DNA of 5,500 nucleotides from an uncultured Collinsella sp. (GTDB lineage Bacteria; Actinomycetota; Coriobacteriia; Coriobacteriales; Coriobacteriaceae), in contig USMA01000086.1 of the NCBI GenBank assembly GCA_900555765.1, positions 1 to 5,500 of the forward strand. Reading direction: 5' to 3'. Numbering within the stretch: position 1 is the stretch's first letter; each line of letters opens with the position of its first letter. Shown here piece after piece: positions 1 through 3,768 of the stretch. The notes below the pieces were generated by a model. The model saw only the letters and a program-made list of their open reading frames with translations, was not told the DNA's origin and searched no databases. The translations under genes were made by a program, and so were the position numbers.

Positions 1-182
1 TGGGCGAGGCGTTCTTGCGGGTCGCCCGCGCGGCGCGTGAGGCGGGCGTGCGGCTCCTCCATGCAGCCGTTCTCGGCGGGCTTGAAGTCGATGGCCACGT
101 GGTCGCGGCGGTTGATGATGGCGTCCAGCATGTCGGTCACGAGGTTGGTCATGCTGTCGGGTTGGTGGCTTGCGTTTGCCAT
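1..182 (-). CDS. Hypothetical protein, N-terminal 60 residues (runs off the left edge)
   Basis: The open frame on the reverse strand begins MANASHQPDSMTNLVTDMLD and has no stop before the window edge. The ATG is preceded by a clear ribosome binding site (AAAGGAG, positions 190-196) at a 7-base spacing, which fixes the start. The gene lies only 17 bases downstream of the Cro-like gene on the same strand, so it is probably the second gene of the leftward, early-type operon. The visible part is hydrophilic (residues near 25-60 include RRDHVAIDFKPAENGC) with no signal peptide or membrane segment. I do not recognise the family. Early phage operons often place excision, antirepressor or replication functions here, but nothing in these 60 residues identifies one. 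A near-perfect operator-like palindrome lies 24 bases upstream of the start and could regulate it separately from the Cro-like gene. Confidence 0.7.
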   Translation of the reverse strand, partial: MANASHQPDSMTNLVTDMLDAIINRRDHVAIDFKPAENGCMEEPHARLTRRAGDPQERLA

Positions 183-199
183 GGTGCTTCTCCTTTGCG

Positions 200-439
200 T
201 TAGTAATTCGGTTTAACTGAATCATCAGGACAAAAAAATAGAGCTATCCCGTCGTAAAGCAATTTCTTGCCTACAGGCGTGAGAACTCCTTTAAGTTTGA
301 GGAGCTCATTTACTCGAAAATCGGTAGGATGAAGCTCTCTCTGCTGGTAGGTAGCTCGCGAGATATTGCATGCGTTTGCCGCGTCTTCAACCGAAACGTT
401 AGACGCCCGACGTGCTGCCGCGAACATGTTCTCCTCCAT
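200..439 (-). CDS. Small Cro-like helix-turn-helix regulator (79 aa)
   Basis: This is a reverse-strand gene divergent from the CI-like repressor. I chose the ATG at 439 over an upstream ATG at 493. A strong AAAGGAGG (444-451) sits 4 bases before it, while the longer version would start within the operator region and upstream of the predicted -10. The protein begins MEENMFAAARRASNVSVEDA. Residues about 14-50 have the pattern of an XRE/Cro DNA-binding domain (SVEDAANACNISRATYQQRE around the recognition helix, then FRVNELLKLKGVLT). The C-terminal part is short and hydrophobic (LLYDGIALFF). Size, position and orientation match a Cro-type repressor that shuts off the lysogeny promoter and autoregulates. 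An excisionase or other small DNA-binding protein is possible. Base composition is more AT-rich than the recombinase operon. Sequence alone does not prove the Cro role. Confidence 0.75.
   Translation of the reverse strand: MEENMFAAARRASNVSVEDAANACNISRATYQQRELHPTDFRVNELLKLKGVLTPVGKKLLYDGIALFFCPDDSVKPNY
206..222. promoter_or_regulatory. Near-perfect 17-bp operator-like palindrome (O3)
   Basis: The sequence is ATTCGGTTTAACTGAAT. It reads the same on both strands except at the central base and one symmetric pair (positions 5 and 13). Its half-site ATTCrGTT recurs in the divergent promoter region, so it is probably a binding site for the CI-like or Cro-like protein. It overlaps the last codons of the Cro-like gene and lies just upstream of the next leftward gene. 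It could therefore give local control of that gene or support looping to the main operators about 270 bp away. Binding is inferred, not shown. Confidence 0.6.
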
Positions 440-462
440 GGCACCTCCTTTCTTGTGATTCC

Positions 463-490
463 AGAATACCAAACATTCGGTTAAACGCAA
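463..490 (-). promoter_or_regulatory. Predicted leftward (Cro-side) promoter
   Basis: Read on the reverse strand, a -35-like TTGCGT (485-490) is separated by 16 bases from a -10-like TATTCT (463-468). Transcription would begin near 456, giving a leader of about 17 bases ahead of the Cro-like gene, with its ribosome binding site correctly placed. Operator O1 covers the -35 element and part of the spacer, so a bound repressor should block this promoter. The match to the sigma-70 consensus is moderate. Confidence 0.5.
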
Positions 491-491
491 C
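475..491. promoter_or_regulatory. Operator-like site O1
   Basis: ATTCGGTTAAACGCAAC matches the palindrome at 206-222 perfectly in its left half (ATTCGGTT). In the right half it keeps AAC and the later AA. It sits over the -35 and spacer of the predicted leftward promoter, where a CI-type repressor would turn off the Cro side. Its centre is 21 bp from that of O2, two helical turns, which would put two dimers on the same DNA face. Confidence 0.55.
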
Positions 492-495
492 AAGT

Positions 496-512
496 TTTTT
501 GGAAAACTGAAT
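496..512. promoter_or_regulatory. Operator-like site O2 (one good half-site)
   Basis: The right half AACTGAAT is identical to the right half of the palindrome at 206-222, while the left half (TTTTTGGA) is degenerate. The site overlaps the -35 of the rightward promoter. A second, independent inverted repeat lies across it: AGTTTT (493-498) and AAAACT (503-508) around TTGG. It may be a weaker site, as expected for autoregulation of the repressor, or a site preferred by the Cro-like protein. Confidence 0.4.
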
Positions 513-528
513 AGGCATATTGTAAAAT
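499..528 (+). promoter_or_regulatory. Predicted rightward (CI/lysogeny) promoter
   Basis: A -35-like TTGGAA (499-504) and a -10-like TAAAAT (523-528) are separated by 18 bases. Transcription would start near 535, about 20 bases ahead of the CI-like gene, whose ribosome binding site AAGGAGG (544-550) fits inside this leader. O2 overlaps the -35. This promoter would drive the repressor, the unknown middle gene and the recombinase as one transcript, because there is no other gap between 556 and 3523 in which a second promoter would fit easily. Confidence 0.5.
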
Positions 529-555
529 TTCGTTTATCACGAGAAGGAGGGTTGT

Positions 556-1212
556 ATGGGTGTTCCGGAGAACATTGATGCGTTACTAGTTAAATTTGAC
601 ATAACGCAGGAAACGCTCGCCCGTATTGCAGGCGTTGCGCCTTCCTCTGTTTCTGGCTGGCGTAACGGTGCAGTTCCTCGTATGTCAGCCATTACTAAGA
701 TTTGTGATGCTCTTGGCGTTACACGCGACGACATAATGTCGGACCAGTTCGGTCTTGCTGCCCGAGAACATGGGCATATCCCTGCGGGGGCCATGCCTGT
801 AGTACCAAGCAGTGCCACTGTTCCATTGCTTACGTTGGGACGCGTGCATGCCGGGAGTCTTACCGATGAAGAAGAAATAGAGCATCGTGTCGAGGTCCCT
901 GTGTCTATATGTGCAGCGCACCCGCGCGCGTTCGCTTTGGAGGTCGAGGGGAACTGCATGGACCGGGTGATACCCGAGGGCAGCCACGTGCTGGTCGACC
1001 CCGACCGCCAGCCCGCCAACGGCTCCATAGCCGTGGTGGAGACCGAGGACTACCGAGCCGTCATGCGCCGCTGGTACAAGGGCAGCACCAAGCTGATGCT
1101 GTCGGCGGATAGTTTCGAGGATTACGAGGACATGATTTTCGGCATGGACGACGGCCCCGTGCGCGTGGTGGGCACGGTCGTATGGTTTCAAGCTGCCGGG
1201 GAGATGGGGTAG
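556..1212 (+). CDS. CI-like repressor: XRE helix-turn-helix plus degenerate S24/LexA-type domain
   Basis: This 218-residue protein is probably the element's lysogeny repressor. Residues about 6-58 form an XRE helix-turn-helix (LARIAGVAPSSVSGWRNG marks the turn and recognition helix). After a linker, residues about 88-212 follow the LexA/UmuD/CI peptidase fold. Residues LGRVHAG keep the Ala99-Gly100 self-cleavage site. In the motif that normally reads G-(D/N)-S-M, this protein has G-N-C-M, so the catalytic serine is Cys134. The catalytic lysine, 37 residues after the serine in LexA (TVKR), aligns with Met170 (AVMR, 36 residues on). Autocleavage is therefore probably lost. The start is supported by AAGGAGG 5 bases upstream. 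The first ~115 codons are clearly less GC-rich (mid-50s percent by rough count) than the rest (about two thirds), suggesting a mosaic origin. It is the first gene of a three-gene operon. Confidence 0.88.
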   Translation: MGVPENIDALLVKFDITQETLARIAGVAPSSVSGWRNGAVPRMSAITKICDALGVTRDDIMSDQFGLAAREHGHIPAGAMPVVPSSATVPLLTLGRVHAGSLTDEEEIEHRVEVPVSICAAHPRAFALEVEGNCMDRVIPEGSHVLVDPDRQPANGSIAVVETEDYRAVMRRWYKGSTKLMLSADSFEDYEDMIFGMDDGPVRVVGTVVWFQAAGEMG

Positions 1213-1214
1213 CC

Positions 1215-1943
1215 ATGGGCCTGTTCGATTTCCTGCACGCGTCGAAAGCGGCACGAGACGAAAAGCGCGCCATGCGCGAGTTCGCAGAGGAGAAGCGCAA
1301 GGCGGAAGAAAAGCGCCGCGCAGAAGAAGAAGCCCAGCGCGTCGAGGAGGCTCGCATCCTGCGCGAGCACGAGGTGCCGCCCGCGATGGTCTGCCCGGAC
1401 TATGACCTGGGGCCGTTCCCGTTCGGCAACAAGCCGTACCTGTGCCGTACGGTGGTCAGGTACGAGCGCGAGACCGGTCAGGTGTTCGCCGGCGAACGCT
1501 ACTATTACGGCGATGCGGACGCGGTTGCGGCCGTGAAGGCGGATGTGGCGAAGCTGGAGCGCATGCTCACGCCCGCCGCCACTGGCGTGCCCTCGCTGCC
1601 GAACCTTCGTACGAACTTCGCGCGGGTTGAGGCGGTTGATTCGGTGGTGGAGTTCCCCGAAAACCGCGTGCAGCTGCAACTCCAGCCGTTGACGAAGACG
1701 GGGAAGAACGCCAAGTACCCGGTGGAGGTCTTCTTCAACTCGTACGGCAAGAACGACAACGGCTCGCACGGCACCGTGTCGTACCTTCGCGACGGGTCGA
1801 TGGGGAAGGCCGTTATCCATTACTGGCGCAACCATGTGTACTATGGCGCGTATTTCAAGATTATCGACGGCGCTATAGCCTTGAACGTGCTGAATTACAG
1901 GGGAGCGCCGAACGATGACCTCGTAGAGCTGTACAGGGCGTAG
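1215..1943 (+). CDS. Unknown protein with N-terminal charged coiled coil (242 aa)
   Basis: I do not recognise this family. The start was set at the ATG two bases after the repressor stop, with a GGGGAG-type site about a dozen bases upstream inside the repressor gene. The protein then begins MGLFDFLHASKAARDEKRAM. An in-frame ATG 33 bases further upstream overlaps the repressor and is less likely. Residues about 11-52 are almost all Lys, Arg, Glu and Ala, as in a single long helix or coiled coil. Residues about 60-242 look globular and rich in aromatics and beta-type strands (RYYYG, VQLQLQ, HYWRNHVYYGAYFKI), with no signal peptide, membrane segment or metal motif. It sits tightly between repressor and recombinase in the same operon, so it is presumably expressed in the lysogen. 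A role as lysogenic accessory factor, recombination partner or superinfection/defence protein is possible, but nothing here decides it. Confidence 0.8.
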   Translation: MGLFDFLHASKAARDEKRAMREFAEEKRKAEEKRRAEEEAQRVEEARILREHEVPPAMVCPDYDLGPFPFGNKPYLCRTVVRYERETGQVFAGERYYYGDADAVAAVKADVAKLERMLTPAATGVPSLPNLRTNFARVEAVDSVVEFPENRVQLQLQPLTKTGKNAKYPVEVFFNSYGKNDNGSHGTVSYLRDGSMGKAVIHYWRNHVYYGAYFKIIDGAIALNVLNYRGAPNDDLVELYRA

Positions 1944-1945
1944 CC

Positions 1946-3523
1946 ATGGGCGGACGTGCGGCGATATACGCCCGTTTCTCCAGCCACAACCAGCGCGGCG
2001 AGTCCATAGAGATACAGGTGGAGAAGTCCCGCGCCTACTGCGCGGAGAACGACCTGCGCGTGGTGGCCTCGTACTGCGACTTCGCGCAGACGGGCACCAA
2101 CACCGACCGCGCCGAGTTCCAGCGCATGATGGCCGACGCCAAGCGCGGGCTGTTCGACTTCGTGGTCATATATAAAGTCACTCGAATCATGCGCAACCGC
2201 GACGAGATGGCCCTGGCGCGCATCATGCTGCGCCGCTGCCATGTCGAGATACTGTACGCGGGCGAGGACATTTCGGACGGCTCGGCGGGCGTGCTGCAGC
2301 TGGGCATGCTTGAGGTCTTGGCGGAGTACGAGAGCGCGCTCGACGGCGAGCGCATACGCGATGGCATACAGAAGAACGCCGAGCGGTGCCTGGCCAACGG
2401 CTGCGTGCGCTACGGCTGGGACATAGCGGACGGGCGCTACGTGGTGAACGAGGAGGAGGCAGCCGCCATCCGCCTGGGCGTGCGCATGGTCTTGTCGGGC
2501 AAGTCGGTGGCCGACGTGGTGCGCGCCTGGGAGCCGTACCGCACCAAGCGCGGCGGCAAGTGGCGCTTCCAGACGGTGCGCCGCATACTGATGCGGCGGG
2601 AGAACGGCGGGGAGTACCGCTACGCGGGCGTGGTCGTGCCCGGCGGCATGCCCGCCATCGTTCCCATGGATGACGAGGAGAGGGTGATACGGATGCTCGA
2701 GGACTCGCACAGGCCCCGCGCCAAGACCGAAGCGTGGGACTTCCCGCTCACGGGCAAGCTCTACGACGGGCGCGACGGCGGGCTGATGACCGGCACCAGC
2801 GGCACGGGCAAGTCGGGCAGGCCCTATCACTACTACCGCTGCCGCAGCTGCGGGCGCACCGTGCGTCGCGATGTCGTGGAGAAGCGCGTGGCCGACGCCG
2901 TGCGCGAGGCCCTGGGCAGCGCCGACAGCCGCGAGCGCATCGCTCGCATGCTGGCCGACGCCGAGGAGGAGCGCGCCGACGAGAAGCCCTTGAGCGAGAC
3001 CATAAAGGGCGAGCTGGCCAAGATCGAGACGGCGTTCTCCAACATATGGGCGGCCATCGAGTCGGGCATCGCGCCGCCGGGCGGCAAGGAGCGCATAGAC
3101 GCGCTGAAGCAGCGGCAGGCGCTCCTCAAGGACGAGCTGCGCACGGCCGAGGCCCTTGAGGCCGCCCGCCTTGACTACGACCGCGCGCTGTTCTGGCTTG
3201 AGGGAATGGCCGCCGCCGAGGTGGACGACGCGCAGCTTCTGCGCACGTTCGTGGCGCGCGTGGTGCTGGGCGGCCCCGACGATGACGACGGCCTGCGCGT
3301 GGCGTTCACGTTTGACGATTCTGCCGGCTTGGGCGATAATCCGTCGCTGCCTGGCGCTATAGGTCCAGGTGGCGAGGTGTTCGACCGAATGAACGCCAGC
3401 TCCACCAATAGTTACAGGCAGGTAGATATTCGTATCTACCTGCCTTTTTATTTCCAGTCCGTACCGCGGAGAATCGAACTCTATGCAGGGCGCGGGCGTA
3501 AAGAAAACGCGGAGCGTTTTTAG
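1946..3523 (+). CDS. Large serine recombinase (site-specific integrase), C-terminus crossing the attachment site
   Basis: The N-terminal resolvase/invertase catalytic domain (about 1-140) has the Y-x-R-x-S motif YARFS, with Arg10 and nucleophile Ser12. Arg80 and Arg83 lie in YKVTRIMRN, where the common Asp before the first Arg is Thr79. A Recombinase domain follows (about 150-255, including GWDIADGRYVVNEEEAAAIR), then a zinc-ribbon-like segment (about 263-310) and a long coiled coil (about 315-415). The ribbon keeps only the second cysteine pair (Cys299 and Cys302); the first CxxC position reads DGRD. The 525 residues fit the family. It should cut and exchange attP and attB through a Ser12-linked intermediate. 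The start is two bases after the previous stop with a weak upstream site (AGGGCG), implying translational coupling. The last ~42 codons run through a tmRNA-like 3' end and a terminator, so they are probably chromosomal in origin and the native stop lies elsewhere. Confidence 0.93.
   Translation: MGGRAAIYARFSSHNQRGESIEIQVEKSRAYCAENDLRVVASYCDFAQTGTNTDRAEFQRMMADAKRGLFDFVVIYKVTRIMRNRDEMALARIMLRRCHVEILYAGEDISDGSAGVLQLGMLEVLAEYESALDGERIRDGIQKNAERCLANGCVRYGWDIADGRYVVNEEEAAAIRLGVRMVLSGKSVADVVRAWEPYRTKRGGKWRFQTVRRILMRRENGGEYRYAGVVVPGGMPAIVPMDDEERVIRMLEDSHRPRAKTEAWDFPLTGKLYDGRDGGLMTGTSGTGKSGRPYHYYRCRSCGRTVRRDVVEKRVADAVREALGSADSRERIARMLADAEEERADEKPLSETIKGELAKIETAFSNIWAAIESGIAPPGGKERIDALKQRQALLKDELRTAEALEAARLDYDRALFWLEGMAAAEVDDAQLLRTFVARVVLGGPDDDDGLRVAFTFDDSAGLGDNPSLPGAIGPGGEVFDRMNASSTNSYRQVDIRIYLPFYFQSVPRRIELYAGRGRKENAERF
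3394..3407 (+). other. Putative attachment site core (attR): displaced 3' end of tmRNA
   Basis: CGCCAGCTCCACCA equals the 3' end of many bacterial tmRNAs: the end of the T-stem, the acceptor strand CAGCTCC, discriminator A and CCA. The acceptor would pair with a GGGGCTG 5' end that is not in the window. A strong terminator begins 9 bases later in the same direction, as after an intact RNA gene. The bases before CGCC (GAATGAA) do not form a T-arm, so this is a fragment and not a whole gene. This is the pattern left when an element inserts at the 3' end of an RNA gene and restores the gene at its other end. Some tRNA-Ala genes have a similar acceptor, so ssrA is likely but not certain. Confidence 0.6.
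3416..3453 (+). terminator. Strong rho-independent terminator inside the recombinase frame
   Basis: Perfect 13-bp arms (AGGCAGGTAGATA at 3416-3428 and its complement at 3433-3445) close a TTCG tetraloop and are followed by TTTTTATTT. It lies 70 bases before the recombinase stop codon, which is unusual for a gene's own terminator. It fits better as the original terminator of the tmRNA gene whose 3' end lies just upstream. In the integrated state it would end the lysogeny operon transcript. Confidence 0.9.
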
Positions 3524-3604
3524 CCCGCGGGCGAGCGCGCCGGCAGGCGGGCGAAGCCGGTGCGGATCCGCGCAGCGGATGCGCGGAATCCTATACGCCG
3601 CACC
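3487..3604. repeat. GC-rich run of consecutive inverted repeats between recombinase and next gene
   Basis: Three strong hairpins follow one another. The first is nested: outer arms CGCGGGC (3491-3497) and GCCCGCG (3523-3529) enclose inner arms AAAACGC (3504-3510) and GCGTTTT (3514-3520). The second pairs GCGCCGGC (3537-3544) with GCCGGTGC (3556-3563), with one G-T wobble. The third pairs GGATCCGCGCA (3564-3574) with TGCGCGGAATCC (3580-3591) with a single bulge. An alternative helix pairs GGTGCGG (3559-3565) with CCGCACC (3598-3604). The density of palindromes exceeds what a spacer needs. It could be a REP-like chromosomal repeat, a small structured RNA ending at the terminator downstream, or recombinase-related sites. 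I cannot assign it to a known RNA family. The first hairpin overlaps the final codons of the recombinase frame, another hint that those codons are not true coding sequence. Confidence 0.55.
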
Positions 3605-3614
3605 ATTTGAGATT

Positions 3615-3644
3615 AAAGCTCCCGGCAACGGGGGCTTTTCTTTT
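3615..3644 (+). terminator. Second rho-independent terminator
   Basis: Arms AAAGCTCCCG (3615-3624) and CGGGGGCTTT (3629-3638) pair over 10 bp with one G-T wobble around a GCAA tetraloop, and are followed by TCTTTT. The A-run before the stem makes it potentially bidirectional. It would stop any transcript coming through the palindromic region and insulate the gene that starts at 3769. Confidence 0.8.
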
Positions 3645-3712
3645 ACGCCAGCTTGAGTGCTTTCGTCCAAAGGGACGATTTCCTGTCGACTCGTGTAAGA
3701 TTCCGAGTAGGT

Positions 3713-3731
3713 GTCGCGACTTATTCGCGAC
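3713..3731. repeat. Hairpin in the leader of the downstream gene
   Basis: GTCGCGA (3713-3719) and TCGCGAC (3725-3731) form a perfect 7-bp stem with a 5-base loop, ending 37 bases before the GTG start of the next gene. There is no T-run, so it is not a terminator. It may be a leader structure or an operator. A -10-like TAAGAT lies just upstream (3696-3701), but I see no convincing -35 for it. Confidence 0.35.
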
Positions 3732-3768
3732 CACTCCTTCTTCAAGCGACCGATCAGGGTGATATTTC

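Larger units (their letters stand above)
1..3407. mobile_element. Right-hand part of an integrated phage-like or integrative element
   Basis: The stretch carries the usual parts of an integrated element: divergent Cro-like and CI-like regulators around an operator region, then a large serine recombinase as the last gene before a putative attachment site. Codon third positions are strongly G/C in the recombinase and its upstream neighbour, unlike the more mixed use in the gene to the right of 3769, which fits foreign DNA. The right limit is set by a 14-base tmRNA-like 3' end. The left end is outside the window. No capsid, tail, replication or conjugation genes are visible, so phage, satellite and conjugative element cannot be told apart here. 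Confidence 0.75.

Noticed and set aside
440..493. Longer form of the Cro-like protein starting at 493
   Set aside because: The extra 18 codons would start inside operator O1 and upstream of the predicted -10, while the internal ATG at 439 has a strong AAAGGAGG.
3300..3407. Complete tmRNA or tRNA gene ending at 3407
   Set aside because: Only the last 14 bases match. The preceding bases do not pair as a T-stem and are part of the recombinase frame. No GGGGCTG-type 5' end is seen in the window.
3469..3481. tRNA-like T-loop on the reverse strand (GAGTTCGATTCTC)
   Set aside because: Only three stem pairs plus a wobble form, no CCA or acceptor stem follows, and no anticodon or D-arm is present. 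It may be a decayed remnant or chance.
3598..3605. CCGCACCA as a possible tRNA 3' end before the second terminator
   Set aside because: There is no TTCGA-type T-arm at the right distance upstream. The preceding bases form a different hairpin.
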